A stretch of 64,000 nt of DNA, taken from positions 53,474,951 through 53,538,950 of the forward strand of contig NC_053138.1 of the NCBI RefSeq assembly GCF_016808335.1, given 5' to 3'. Position 1 is the stretch's first letter. Every line of letters starts with the position of its first letter. The notes under the pieces were generated by a model, which was not told the DNA's origin, searched no databases, and was given only the letters and a program-made list of their open reading frames with translations. Positions 34,453-46,681 of the stretch are shown here, one piece after another. Source of the stretch: Panicum virgatum (Eukaryota > Streptophyta > Magnoliopsida > Poales > Poaceae). The position numbers and the translations under genes are program-made.

Positions 34453-35266
34453 GGCTCTGTTTGGTTCCAAATAAGTCACCTACTTATAAACTAAAAAGTG
34501 AAAAATGACTTAATTTGCCAAACAACCCTAACTTATAAGTCACACCAACTTATAAGTTTTAAGCAGCTTCACCCAACTTAAAACTTATAAGTCCCCCTTT
34601 TCGCGTGGGGCCCACACCTTTTTCGCGTGGGGCCCACACTCATCCCAATCTTCACCACCACGCCCGCGGCCGCGCGCCGCCCACGCCTGCCCGCCCGCTC
34701 GCTCCGCCCACGCTGCGTGCCTCCATGCCTGCGTGGACGCCGGTGCGGCGCGCGCTTCCGGCCGCCGCAACCGCTCCTCAGCCCGGCCGCTGCCAGGGCC
34801 GCCGCCCCGCCGCCATGGAGGGAGGGAGCAGGGCCCGCGCGCCATGGCCACCGCCGCCAGGCCCGCGCGGAGGAGGGAGGCGCCGCCGGCGAGGGGGCGC
34901 GGCGAGAAGGCCGACCATGCAGGTGGCCATGCGGGCGGGCAGAGCTCGAGGAGGCTATGCGGGCGGAGCTCAAGGATGCCATGCGGGCGGGCGCCGGCCG
35001 TCCGGGGCTCCGCCTGGGCGCCCGGATCTCGCCACCGTGCGGGCCTCCGACCTGCTCGCCCCAAATCTTGCCGCCGCGCGCCGTGAGGGCTCCGCCGGTG
35101 GGGAGGGAGAGAAGGGGAGGGGGCGGGCAGATGGGGTTAGTGGAGAGAGGGGATCCGAGGGAGGGGGATTATAAGTCCCTACAACCAAATAGTCTAGATT
35201 TATAAGTTACTAGATTTAAGTCACCTGACTTATAAGTCAAGTGACTTATAGAAACCAAACATGGCC
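34453..35266. mobile_element. Tourist/PIF-Harbinger-like element with GC-rich interior, TSD TTA
   Basis: 814 bp with terminal repeats GGCTCTGTTTGGTTCC and, at the other end in reverse complement, GGCCATGTTTGGTTTC, flanked by TTA at 34450-34452 and 35267-35269. The subterminal zones repeat acttataagt in both orientations. The interior (34620-35170) is extremely GC-rich and all frames are open, but I recognise no protein; it may be captured sequence. It lies about 160 bp after the MATE stop. Confidence 0.75.
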
Positions 35267-35560
35267 TTATACTAGTATAAATTATAGAGAGCAATTTAAA
35301 CATTTCACTCCCTCCATCTCAGAAGACGCATAGCTTTAGCATTCGAATTTTATCTCCATAATATAATTATTTCTGAATCCAAAGGTGGATTGCAAACAGT
35401 GTGTACAGTCGAAAATACACATCACAATAAATGAACACTTTGTTTTGGCAGTTAATTACTATGGTCACTAGAGACGCATGCAAACACACATGGCAAGCAG
35501 GCGGCCGTACAGGCACACAATGCGTGCTTGACTCACCTTTGTGTAACTGGACAAGTTAAT

Positions 35561-35727
35561 TTTTTTTCCAACATGGGCTACGCCCGAATCTCATTACGCA
35601 AGAGCAACGAAATTACAGTGCACGTCATAACGCGTTCAGGATTAAAACCGAAGGGAAAAGTAGCACAACCACCATAGAAAACCGTAAAAGACAACACGGA
35701 ACTCTCCAGTGAAAACAACAGAAACTA
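35561..35727 (-). mobile_element. Short retroposed LINE 3' end with 11-bp TSD
   Basis: The duplication gacaagttaat is at 35550-35560 and 35728-35738. On the minus strand the 167-bp insert ends in an A-run (+ strand tttttttcc), as expected for target-primed reverse transcription. The insert resembles the 3' end of a plant LINE (taatgagattcgggcg on the minus strand) and is strongly 5'-truncated. A SINE is the alternative. Confidence 0.7.
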
Positions 35728-35738
35728 GACAAGTTAAT

Positions 35739-36776
35739 GACGGTCTCATTAGTCTTTTAGTCCCGTGCCTTTAATTTCTGCAATTGTCCAATGGTAGCTA
35801 TATTTTTTGATGGAGGAGCATATGACTTGTGTGCAATATTTAACTAAGGGTACGCTACGCTACTCTAAAATTGAGTGTGGACCGTTCATTTATCTATAAG
35901 ACGAACTATTACCTCCTCAGAGGTAATAGATGCACTACTACATAACCTCTCTTCCATCTTTGACATTTGTCCCGATTATTGTTAGACATTAGCTTTGGAT
36001 CCAACAACTAGAGTTCGGAGGAGCTGGGAGGCACCTTTTATATCGGTTGGAGCCTCCAAACTTTTGTCCCGCACTTTTAATCCTGGATTGGCAATCCCGG
36101 TTGAAAAAATGAGACATCTAAGGTTTCCCAACCGGGACTAATCAACCATTCGGTAGTTAGTGATGATATATTTATTAATATATTTTATAATTACGAAAAT
36201 AGGATAAGTATGAATAATATCTTCCTATTAAATCTAACGTCTGCCACTGTTTCAAGTCAATAAAAAATTTAGTGAAATTTTATATTTGTGTATCTATGAT
36301 TTTTTTATGTTGAGCCCAATGTTTTAAAGTCTCGATGCTACACCCACGTAATCAGGTCAACAGTTGAAGTTTCATCAAAAGCAAAAGCGCACGGTCGTCA
36401 AATGCTTGCACTGTAATTCTCGAATCATCTGAGGTTCCTTACGGAACTTTCCGTTTCCTACAATCCTACTGAATATTATTATTAAGAAAAACAAAAGGCC
36501 AATATGGCCAACGTTCCGGGGTGTAATCGTAAATACTCCAGCTGATGTGGGGAGAAGAGCAGAGACGGTTTGATTCCCGCACACCCACGGCAAGAAATCC
36601 ACGCGCCGGCCGCCGCCGCCGCCGCCGCCGCCGCCATCCCCAAGGTTTCCCATGCCCGGTTTCGAGTCCGGCGATTCCATTCCAATGTCCTTCCTCCTCC
36701 CGAAACCTTTCCCCACCTCAGCCCAACGCCCCCTCGATCAGCTGAATAGCCTGGCGGCGTAGCCCTGCCGGGCTCG
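35739..36776. other. Intergenic and 5' region of the CLT gene
   Basis: Mostly AT-rich without genes. A (ccg)n tract lies at about 36607-36636, in the likely 5' untranslated region of the CLT gene. An in-frame stop (tag, 36747-36749) before the CLT ATG fixes the first possible start in that frame. Confidence 0.5.
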
Positions 36777-39421
36777 ATGGACTCCTCGCCGGCGGCCGCC
36801 GCCGCGGCGTCGGCGGCAGTGGTGGCTCTGGCCGTCGCCAACCGCGTGCTGTACAAGCTCGCGCTCGTGCCGCTCAAGGCGTACCCTTTCTTCCTCGCCC
36901 AGCTCACCACCTTCGGGTAGGTAAAGCCAAACCAAGCCCCCTCTTCTTTGTCTGCAGCCGCAGGCGGTCGCGACCTCGGTGCCCGACGAAATGCGCGCGC
37001 GGATTTCGGTGCGCTTGGCGTCGCAGCTAATTTCTCTTGATTTGCGCGTGCAGGTACGTCGCCGTGTACTTCTCGATACTCTACTCCAGGTACCGCGCGG
37101 GGGTGGTGACCCGGGACATGCTTGGGCTCCCCAAGAGCCGCTTCGTTGCCATCGGGTTGCTGGAGGCGCTCGGAGTCGCTTCGGGCATGTCCGCGGGAGG
37201 TAGCTTTCTTCACACTCCGCAGGATGGTGTAAACGATCGTGGCAGTCTGGCAGATTTAATTGTATTTCCTGGGCGATCGAAAATAGATGACAAAAAAAAA
37301 CTGCATTTCTTACAGAATATTCAGTGTTCAGTCTGATTGCTTACTGGTTCTTATTTCTGAATTTTGCAGCCATGCTGCCTGGACCTGCTATCCCTATACT
37401 GTCCCAGGTATACCCTTAGGTTGGTTTTGGTTTTGATCCGGCCTTTACATTTGTTCAGCTATGTGTGTAGTTCTTTTGCATCTATTGTTTTTGCGAATCC
37501 TTCCGTTTCGTGCATATTTATAACCTATGCAACTTGATTCCAGTTTTCCAGATCCATCCAAATATTATGTGGCTGGTGCCCAGTATATTATGAGTGCCAT
37601 CCAGTCAATGGTTAGTGTTGAAAGCAGCTGCGGCTCTGTAATGATGTGGATTTTTTTGAATGTATGCTGCAGTCATTCCTGGTGTGGCAGCTTATCTTCT
37701 CTGCCCTGCTCTTGGGAAGGGCGTACTCTGCAAGACAAATAATTGGTTGCCTCCTAGTAACGTCTGGTGTGATTCTTGCTGTTGCAAGGTATGCCATTTG
37801 AAAACTCTGTTTATTTTCTAGCCCTTGTGGCATAACCTTTTGGAGGACAAGTTGTATATAAGCATTTGGGTCTTCCACTGCTATCAGCTAGTTTGCCACA
37901 TAATTGTTATCTTATCCTATTAATTTTGCGAAGTGGTTATTGCCATATTGGTAACTTATGATTGATTGGCTATGGCTATCACAAATCTTATAATATTAGT
38001 GGAGCGAACGAGGGCCAATTTCTGTCTGAAGTTCAGTTAATTTGGCCCGCACTGATGATCACTTCATCAGCATTTCAAGCTGGTGCTTCTATTTTGAAGG
38101 TATATCTACTTAAGTAATCTCATGTTATACTTTTTGCTGCTGGTGCTGAGACTTGGTATATTGTGTATGACAGGAAGATGTTTTCATTGAAGGTGCAAAA
38201 CGTCTTAAGGTTCGTTCTTTCTTCATTTTGCACATTTGTATCTGACCATGTTTCTAGGATTGAGGCATATTTTCTTGGCACTTCGTTTTGTTGATTGGTC
38301 AGTAATTTGATTTATCACCTCATGTTCAAATCACCGTTCATAACATTATTGCGTTATCTAATATTTGCACAGGGGAAGCGTCCAGACATTTTTGTGGTCA
38401 ATTCATTTGGATCTGGATTCCAGGTGACCTTATAATTGGATAAAGTTGGTCTAGAGTTTCCTGCTTAATGCTTTACTGCATCATCATGTCTTTGAACCTG
38501 GGTTAAAAATATATATATTTAATATTTTGTAATATTTTTTTGCAGGCCCTTTTTGTCTTTCTTCTTCTTCCATTTCTTTCTAACTTGAGGGGAATCAAGT
38601 TTGCTGAGCTTCCTGGTTACCTAAACGGTGGTGCCGAATGCTTCTTAAATGTTGGGGAAAGTCTGATTGGTAATGCTTCTTCCATATAATCGAACAATTT
38701 CATTTAATTTATATATTATTCTAGTACAATATGTACACTTTGGTTAGCTCAGTAGCAAGAAGTAATGTATAAGAATAATGGTTAAGGGCTCCTACATGAT
38801 TTTCTGGGCTTGTGTAGACTGATAAACTTGAAAAACACTGGCTCGTTTATGTTATGTTTGTGTTTTATGAAAGTTATTTAAGGATATCATATTGTTGGAA
38901 TCTTTCGTTCCAACTTTCATGCGTGTGTAGGTCTCCTTTCTTGGGAAATGAAAAAAGCTGTATGCGCTTGTTGCTCACTTGCTACTGCTTTTATAGATTG
39001 TGGAGGAGCACCATTCCTGCCTTTGCTGTTTATAGTGGTGAATATGGCATTCAATATCTCACTCCTCAATTTGGTGAAGATGTCATCTGCCGTTGTTGCT
39101 TCCCTTACATCAACTTCAGCAGGTTCCTTTTCTGGCACAGTGGCACCTTGCTTTTCCTCTCCAATTTTTCATGGTCATTGGTTGTGGTGCCACTGGGTGG
39201 TACACACCAGATAAAATAAATTTCTTCACGACCATGCTGAATCATGTTCGTTTTCTGCTGTAGTGCCAATATCAATCTACATCCTTTCGCTTCCTTTGCC
39301 CTACATCCCTCATGGCGCAGAGCTAGGCACGTCTTTCATCATTGGTGCTGTGGTGTTGCTGATGGGTCTGATTCTGTATAACCTCCCACAATCGTCGTCG
39401 AAACAATTGAAGGCTGACTGA
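36777..39421 (+). CDS. CLT: CRT-like transporter (CLT), 10 exons
   Basis: Exons: 36777-36916, 37054-37199, 37370-37407, 37673-37788, 38000-38099, 38174-38209, 38373-38423, 38546-38669, 38997-39122, 39264-39421; phases agree and the product is 344 residues. Conserved stretches include NRVLYKLALVPLKAYPFFLA, FGYVAVYFSILYSRYRAGV, AMLPGPAIPILSQ, VASGANEGQ, VVNSFGSGFQALFVFLLLP and NMAFNISLLNLVKMSSAVV, with about ten hydrophobic segments. This is the plant homologue family of the chloroquine-resistance transporter; Arabidopsis CLT1-3 move thiols such as glutathione and gamma-glutamylcysteine across the plastid envelope. Known CLTs have a plastid transit peptide of some 80-100 residues; here the ATG after an in-frame stop gives only a short Ala-rich leader, so either targeting differs or an upstream start was lost. 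Confidence 0.9.
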
Positions 39422-39708
39422 AAGCTAGAGTGAAATGCTGCCAAATGACCGGTTCAGAAAGTTTTCTGATTGAAATTGCAGTGAAATGGACTTTCACTGA
39501 ACTATACGGACCATTTAACACATTCAGATTTGTAAATATGTCATATATCTGTTACTGAAACGAGCGCAAGCTGCCCATGTGCGTCCTAGGACCATTGATA
39601 CTTCCTCTGTAGTCTGCAAGTGCTCTCTGTAAGTTGGAACTCAATGGAATTGGTGCTTCTAATGATCCCGTGAGTTCAGTTAAACTGGTGCTATGAATGA
39701 TGCAATAG

Positions 39709-39966
39709 GGCCTGTTTGTGCTTCTAGGCAGCTTTTCAGGGTGAAAAAACAGAAACTTAGAAAACCAGAAGCTCAGAAAAACCGAGTTTATATGGAAAGC
39801 TGAAAAGCTGAGTTTTCAGAGTATTTTATAGCCTTTTGAGTTCACCAAACTACCAAAGTTAGAAGCATCATCTAAAAGCTATTATTAGCCTTTTATAGGT
39901 AAAAAACCAGCAGCAGCTTTTCAGAAAAGCTCCAAAAGCTACAGCTCAAACAATCACAAACAGGCC
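39709..39966. mobile_element. Small MITE with GGCCTGTTTGTG ends
   Basis: About 258 bp with GGCCTGTTTGTG at the left end and its reverse complement form cacaaacaggcc at the right, and internal agctttt/aaaagct words in both orientations. No target duplication is clear, perhaps because a Helitron begins four bases further on. hAT- and Tourist-type MITEs share this kind of end. Confidence 0.6.
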
Positions 39967-39969
39967 GTA

Positions 39970-40745
39970 TCTATATATCCTATATAGATAGCACCCACTA
40001 ATTATTTCACTCTTCATGCAAGGTGTCCACATCTTCACTAAGTGTCCCACTAACTTTTAACTACCTTATTAATTACAAAAAAATATTCATGTCATCTCTA
40101 CAATATGCAATATTTTTAATCTTTAATTAACTAAAGTAAAATCATATACATACGCTATTTTTTCATCACCTATTCTTCTATAATGTGGTCAAATATTCTA
40201 TTGGTGTTTCTTCTTTTAGCTTATCGATTTTTACGAGATTCAATAAACAAGAAAATATCCATATGATTTCTACTATGTGCAATACTTTTAATCTTTAATC
40301 TATTAACGTAAAGTCATATACATACTCTATTTTTGCAATACTTTTAATCTTTAATCTATTAATGGAAAGACTCATATACATACTCTATTTCTTTGAGCAC
40401 CAATTCTTTTATAATGTGATCAAATATTCTATTGATGTTAGTTTATCGATTTCTACCAGATCTTGATAAAAAATAACATGCAAGTAAAATTCATATCAAT
40501 TATATAGCCTATATAGATGACACATACTAAAGTCATTAACTCTATTTCTCTTAACATGCAAGTTATCCGCATCATATAGGAACCTATTATATCAAATGCC
40601 ACATCAATGTCCACTAGGGCCATCGATTTATATTTTCCATCAATTTTTTTGTGAATTTTGCCATGCAATTATCTTATTTTTTTTACTTTCAAATTTCACG
40701 TTAAAATTTAAAAAATCCCGCAGCAATGCGCGGGGTATCACCTAG
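39970..40745 (+). mobile_element. Helitron, non-autonomous, 776 bp
   Basis: It starts TCTATATATCCTATATAGAT after an A and ends with the hairpin cccgcagcaatgcgcgggg, then tatcac and CTAG at 40742-40745. Both ends match common grass Helitrons. The base after CTAG is G rather than the usual T. It is AT-rich and noncoding, and repeats its own 5' motif internally (cctatatagatgacac, 40508-40523). Confidence 0.75.
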
Positions 40746-41126
40746 GATCTTTTTGGTTAGCATACCTACAATTGCTGTCGCACTCCTCTTAACAGCATAT
40801 GAAACACATTTTGCCTAGGGATGACCAACGCCGCGTCCATTCTCGGCCCCCAGGAGGACGACGAGGACACTGCCACCAGCCCACCACCCCGCCCGCTCCT
40901 CCTTCCCCCGGTGTACTAAGTGAAGCTTGTTTATAAAATATTTTTAGAGATGAGTGTAATTTTTTGCGACGAATCTAATAACGGTAATTAATTAATAATT
41001 AGCGATAGTGATGCTACAGGAACCATCATCTAATCACGCGGTCAAAGATCTCATTAGATTCCTCTTGTGAAGTAGCACAAGATTGTAGAGTTCATTTTGC
41101 AAACTGCCTTCATTTAATACCAGTAA
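40746..41126. mobile_element. Left part of a MITE-like repeat split by the 9-kb LTR element
   Basis: From about 40910 the sequence has the phrases gcgacgaatctaataacggtaatta, gtgatgctacag and cgcggtcaaag that are common in grass hAT/Tourist MITE interiors. The sequence continues after the LTR element at 50166 (taatggtcaaaattct). 40746-40909 shows nothing recognisable. Confidence 0.45.
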
Positions 41127-42523
41127 TTGTTGACACCGGATTTTGGTAAATCCGATGTAAGTTGAATTACAAAACAATCGGCTGTTTGTGTTGACTTGAA
41201 AGATGACAGCAGTTACCGATGGAACTAGAAGCCTACTAGCTGGGAATTCTCACATGGCAAGGGGAGCACAAGCTAACAAGAATTTAGTTGCAACTTGTGA
41301 AGTTACGTGGTCAAACCCAGAGTCAAAATGACAATCGGCAATAGCAATCGGCAAGGCTTGAATCGGCAAGGTAACTGGCAGAGCAAATCGGCAGGAAGTC
41401 AGATGAGATATTTTGCATCTATGTGTGTATGTGAAAGCGACAGCTCTTACTAGAATATATTTAAAAAGGAGACGTGCAAGCATTGGGTGCTGGTTGTGGA
41501 GGCTTGATATTGATTAAAGAAATAAAGGAAGAGATCGTGATGATCACGTGGAGGTATTTCGGTCTATTGAAAGTAAAATATTTTCTGAGTATCGTGGCCG
41601 AGATAGATCCAAGGAAAAAGGGACTTCGTCAGCAAGGATTCTACACAAGGGAATTTAGAGTCCATATATCTTAGTATTTCCTTTTATTTAGATATTTCTC
41701 CTTTAGCAAGTTTGGTGTGCCGTGCGGCTAGGTTGTCTAGGTTATAAATATGTACCCTCATTCATTATACGAGTTTTTATCACACGATCAACAAATAAAC
41801 TCTACTTTTTACTTGCAATTTACTTTTCGATGACTTCGCCACTTTTCTTTTCTTTTCGGCGAGTTGTTTCGAGTTGATCAAGGTCGCATCTCATTCAAGC
41901 GACTTCATCTGCTGGTAAGTTTTTGTTTACCGAGTAAATCTGAGCTTTAGCTTCCGGGCGCATCGCTGTCGCTTCGTTCAGATCTATTCAAAAGTTATTG
42001 AATTATATTTAGGCTTTGACTTCCGGGCGTATCGCTGTCGTCTCGTCTATATTAATTCACAATTTATCGATACCTGCTAGTTCTATAGGTTTTACCTGTT
42101 GTTTTAGCTTTTATCGATATCTATCCATCTTGGAATACGTTTGATCGGCTGCTTATCGTACTATTTTGTTCAAAAACATCATATAGCCGATTAGATCTAT
42201 TCCAGGTGATTATCTGATAGCGTTGTTTAGGTTACACATTCGTAGCCTTTACACTGCTCTCCACGCGCATCGGCTGACCTAGCTGATCGTATATTTCAAA
42301 TCGGCTGACTGAAGCCGATTTTGTCGCTTTCTGTATCGGCAATCGCCTGTCGATACGACCTGTGAGAGCTATTCGGAACTCCAGCCGATACGCCCTCGAA
42401 TTTAATGTTTACTTTGTCTCCTTGTCAATCAACAGGTCAAATTGACTGGCACGCTTGGTCTACTTTCCGAAGCTTGGCGAACACTTGCCCTCGGATTCCA
42501 GTGTGTTGATTTTTGCGTCAACA
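41127..42523 (+). repeat. 5' LTR of the 9-kb element
   Basis: 1397 bp. A TATA-like ttataaatatg lies near 41742. It differs from the 3' copy by scattered substitutions, a segment of about 13 bp present only here near 41338 and a 5-bp one present only in the 3' LTR near 49220. Confidence 0.9.
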
Positions 42524-42562
42524 CATCTTTTGGCACGCCTGGTGGGACCCGACGATATCATC

Positions 42563-43642
42563 ATGAATTTTCCAACGGAGATGTTCGAGCAAGCTATGAA
42601 ACAAGCAATGATTAACTGGATTAACAGCCTGGCGAGCACGACAAACAATACAGTCGAAGGTATGGATGCTGGTAAAATTGTTCATCAGTTTAATCATCAT
42701 GCATCACAGCCGATGGTTTTTCAACATCAAACATCGGCTCAGAGAGGCGGTTATCAATATTATGCGTCGGCTCCGCAGCCGATGGCTTGTCAGCAACCAT
42801 GGTTAACAGTTCAACATCCACAACAGCCAATAGTTCAGCATCAAACATTGGCTCAAACAGGTGGTTATCAATATTATGCATCGGCTCCACAGCCGATGGC
42901 CTGTCAGCAACCATGGTCAATGGTCCAACAGCTACAGCCGATGACTCATCAACAACGGTTAGGTAGCTGTTGGCTGCAAGCATCAGTTCTTCAGCCATCA
43001 ATCCATCATCGGGTCCAATCGGCTATTAAGCAAAAAAAGGCTCAATGGGAGGAGTTTGCACAGCTGATGAGGGTCAACGAAGATTTGTTTTCGTCCTGCT
43101 TGGCCAAAGTGGACAACGAAAATAAATGTGTCGAGTCTGAAAAGTTGAATTTCCGAATGACTGATAAATCAGGAGACACAGATTATAAAGCACAAAATTG
43201 GGTTAGCAGATCCAAAGACGGAGACCAATGTAGAGAAGAACATAGCTTTAAAAAGCCTCACGAAGAAGAAGCTCCAGCAATTAAGAAGGAAAAGACTAAA
43301 ATCAACTTGACTGAATGGGTAAAGAATATAAAGCTGACTTCATGCCCATACGTCAAGGAAGAGCCTGAGAGGTCTGGATCAATGGAAATTGTTATACTTG
43401 ATGACCGTCTGCCAATGATGGCTAATATTTTATTCTTCCAGCCTGAAGTGGTCGATGGATGGATGGAGGTTGCAGAGGCAAGGAAGAAGATGGTTTCTTG
43501 GAATAATTATTGCCCACCACCCAAAAATATTATTCAGGAATATCGGTTGCTTAGAATTTGTCTTCTGTGGAAGCCAGATGATCAAGAGCAAATTGCACTA
43601 AATCGGCTTCAGTCAGCCGATTTGAAATTGCACGGGTCGTAA
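42563..43642 (+). CDS. Gag-like ORF of the 9-kb element, function unknown
   Basis: An uninterrupted 359-residue frame starts at the ATG (MNFPTEMFEQAMKQAM) shortly after the primer-binding site, where gag would begin. Residues about 50-130 are rich in Gln, Pro and Tyr and contain two copies of a 38-residue unit with GGYQYYASAPQPMACQQPW. The C-terminal half is charged and ends NRLQSADLKLHGS. I see no capsid or zinc-knuckle motif and cannot assign a family. The frame is also open back to 42455 through the LTR end, so 42563 is chosen because it follows the primer-binding site. Confidence 0.55.
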   Translation: MNFPTEMFEQAMKQAMINWINSLASTTNNTVEGMDAGKIVHQFNHHASQPMVFQHQTSAQRGGYQYYASAPQPMACQQPWLTVQHPQQPIVQHQTLAQTGGYQYYASAPQPMACQQPWSMVQQLQPMTHQQRLGSCWLQASVLQPSIHHRVQSAIKQKKAQWEEFAQLMRVNEDLFSSCLAKVDNENKCVESEKLNFRMTDKSGDTDYKAQNWVSRSKDGDQCREEHSFKKPHEEEAPAIKKEKTKINLTEWVKNIKLTSCPYVKEEPERSGSMEIVILDDRLPMMANILFFQPEVVDGWMEVAEARKKMVSWNNYCPPPKNIIQEYRLLRICLLWKPDDQEQIALNRLQSADLKLHGS

Positions 43643-45714
43643 TTGCGTTTTCACCTAGTATCAGATGATCCCATGATCAAGAGCAAACGCTATTTGGAGA
43701 TTATTTTCCCTGGGATCCAGGTGGGCAGAGTTGCAATTGCACTAAATACCGCAGCTGATGAAGATTGATCGGCTAGGAAGTGCATATGGCATTGCCGATC
43801 TGGAGATTAGATATAATATTAAATGAATATTGATCCAATGGCAAGAAAAGAGTACAAGATTATTGCATCGGCAGACAGAGAAAGATGTGCCGACAGCTAT
43901 ATAGGATAGTTGATACATCTATCAACTCCATTGTGGGATACGATCATATCACAATATTGATGATGAAAGCTGAGGAGACATGTCTCTCGGCTACACATTA
44001 TTCCGATGGATTAAAAGGCAGCTGTGTGTATCAAGTTCATCGGTCAAAAGAGTATTTATCGGCTTATTGGAGTTAATTCAATTTAATATAATATATATTC
44101 CAGCAAAGTCAGCTGATATAGTGATTTCAGAAAAGGCCGATAGCCTAATGAAGCGTGCGGAAGATGTGGTGCTAATTAATGGCTGATCTCCTAATTCAAC
44201 ATCATGAGCACATTTACTAATCTGGGTTGTTACGCTACCTGAGCGTCCAAGTGACTTCATCGGCTATTGTTAATATGATGTTTCAGCCTATGGATGTGAC
44301 AAAGTTTGGAATTGATTTATCGGCCTCCTTCTAGCTGCCGATAGTGTCGTTTGTTATATTGATAGCAGCAGCTTGTTTGAAGCAGAAAACATTGAAGCCA
44401 ATAATAATTGAAGACGGTGATGCAGTAACCCACTTGGTTGTTCGTAGAGCCAATGGTCATCTCCTAATGGGACCGATGGTTTATGTTGATGATTATTTCT
44501 GGTGATTACATCGGCACCAAAAATTTAGTTTACAATTAATGAACAGAGTGGCCGATGGAATTTCTTGGTTGTCAGATTTACAACACACAAATTGACAGAT
44601 GATCGGCCAGGGCTCTTGACCTTTAAATGCCAAAGCAAGACACTATGCTTCAACTGGGTAATTCATTCTTGAGAAGCAGATATATCCCTGCCCAAAAGTG
44701 GTTGCACATATGCTGAAATTCGGCAATGCCGATAGTACAGTATTTGTAACTAGTCCTCGTGTTAGCCGACCGGGGTACAGCCGCCGATGGACGTTCGATT
44801 GCCAGTCCACCATTGTCATTGCTGCTGCGTTTTATTCAGTGCCTTTCTCATGGGATGAGTACGAGGGGGATCAGGGAGAAAATCATGGAGATGTTCCGGC
44901 CGTCAGGCTTTCATTATTCAAGACTATCAGCTGCACTAGATCCCGGCGGTACTCTTGATGACCCACATATCGGCGGGTTAAAGAGAAGACATGGTTCCTC
45001 TGTTCGTTTTCGGCGGTACAGATCACGTACGTACACGCAGTCTGGTCAAGAAGTTATCTACTCATCGTGTCATCGGTGGCGTTGGAAGTGGTCGGGTGCA
45101 AAGATGGTTGGAGACGCTTGCATGCGCGGCCATTGGACCATACTTCTCAAATCCCAGCATGCAAGCAAGAAGATTCATAAGGCCATGCATGCACATGCAT
45201 GTGGACATGACCATGAGACTAGCGAGGCAGCATCGTTGGCCTGACGGAGAAAACCTTGTCCTTAACCACAAACGCCTTGAATTCGAAGGAGGAGATGCTG
45301 TTTCATAGTAGTTTGAGCCCACAGAAGAAAACAATTCGGTTCATGGGAAGCCGATAAAGGTGAAATATTTATCGGCTACACGTCAGATTGTGCCTCTTGT
45401 TGATGCGGCTCAGGCTCCCAAGGATAGTCAGCACTTTCTCCGCCACCATAAGTTGATTATTGAAGAGCCAATGAGAGGAGAAGCTGTTGGTTCGGCACTG
45501 ATGGATGCTAAATAGTATATAATGGTCAATGACAGACAGATAAAAACCAGTGAAGAAGCATCAGAAAGGTCCGCCGGTTCAATTCACCAAAGACGCATCG
45601 GCTGTTGTATGGCCGATCTGCACTTCCGTTGGTAAAGATAGTTACTTCCACGTTTGGCTGATAACTTTCCAATGGGTCATTGTGCCGATGTCAGATTCTT
45701 TCATGGTCTACTGT

Positions 45715-46165
45715 TATACCCGTCGGCCAGGGTTTACAAAACCGGTGGGAGCCGATCCGGATTTAAAATTCAAATTTGAATTCAAAAAATGAAAATTCTC
45801 AAAAAATTCCTAAAAATACTTCAAGGTGCGACGAATCTAATGGTGTCAAATTTTCTCAAAAATTCGTTCGTTTAACATACTTTTCGGGTATTTAAAGTTA
45901 AACCAAAAAAGAAAAGGAAAAAAATGAGACGGCCCATTAAGGCCCACTTGGTAAACCGGCCGGTATACCATTCCAAACCGGTTACACATGCGATTTTAAA
46001 TTTGGATTTGAATTCAAACCGGTCAAACCGGCCGGTATACCGGTACGAACCGGTTGAACTGAGTTTTTTGAATTCAAATTTGAATTCGACCGGTTTTCGG
46101 CCAAACCGGACCGGTATACCGGTACCGGACCCCGGCGGTTTGGCCGGTCCGGTCGGTAAATGAAA
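45715..46165. repeat. Palindrome-rich block (ccggtataccgg and gaattcaaatttgaattc)
   Basis: The words ccggtataccgg, aaaccggccggtatacc and aattcaaatttgaattc occur several times, each its own reverse complement or nearly so. This differs from the surrounding atcggct texture and may be a separate insertion, but I could not define ends or a target duplication. Confidence 0.6.
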
Positions 46166-46681
46166 CACTGCCGTCGGCCCAAAAATAGCTACCTTACTCA
46201 GAACTGAGTGTTTGGGCCGATAACGCCAGAGATGATCGGCAAGTTCAACAGCCTATGGAATCAGACAAACGTAATTTGAAGTTGATTAATGGGACGGAAG
46301 CCGATCAAGTCTACAACTGATCGACCAGATATGAAGCCGATCTCACTGGTAGGAAGTGTATCGGCTATTTAAAATATTATTATAATATCGGCTATTGATA
46401 TTTTATTATATCGAGTTGATCAGCAAGCCAGGAGCGCATCGGCTGCTACCGATGAGACAAACAGCAGCAGAAATTTGAAAGATTCTATTTTTGAAAAAAA
46501 ATCGGCAGTACTGCTCGGAAGGCCGATATGACCATTCTGGTTACGAGAGAACAGCCACCTCCTTGGCTTGGCCGATTATTTTTGGGAGATCATCGGCTGA
46601 AGCGTGGATAAAATCCAGAAAGGAGTGTCATGCCAACATGTTGAACTAATTCCATCAGATTCACGTGGTGCTAATCAGCTA

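Noticed and set aside
34578..35205. Several 110-190 residue ORFs on both strands after the MATE gene
   Set aside because: They lie in the GC-rich interior of a MITE-like element, overlap each other and show no known domain.
35295..35420. Stowaway MITE starting cactccctccatctc
   Set aside because: Only one terminal repeat is seen; no matching right end or TA duplication was found.
36482..37213. Minus-strand ORF of 243 residues over CLT exons 1-2
   Set aside because: It is the antisense shadow of the GC-rich CLT first exons and 5' region.
38917..38996. Extension of CLT exon 9 upstream (GLLSWEMKKAVCACC...)
   Set aside because: The extra residues do not match CLT proteins, and the acceptor at 38996 gives the conserved continuation in phase.
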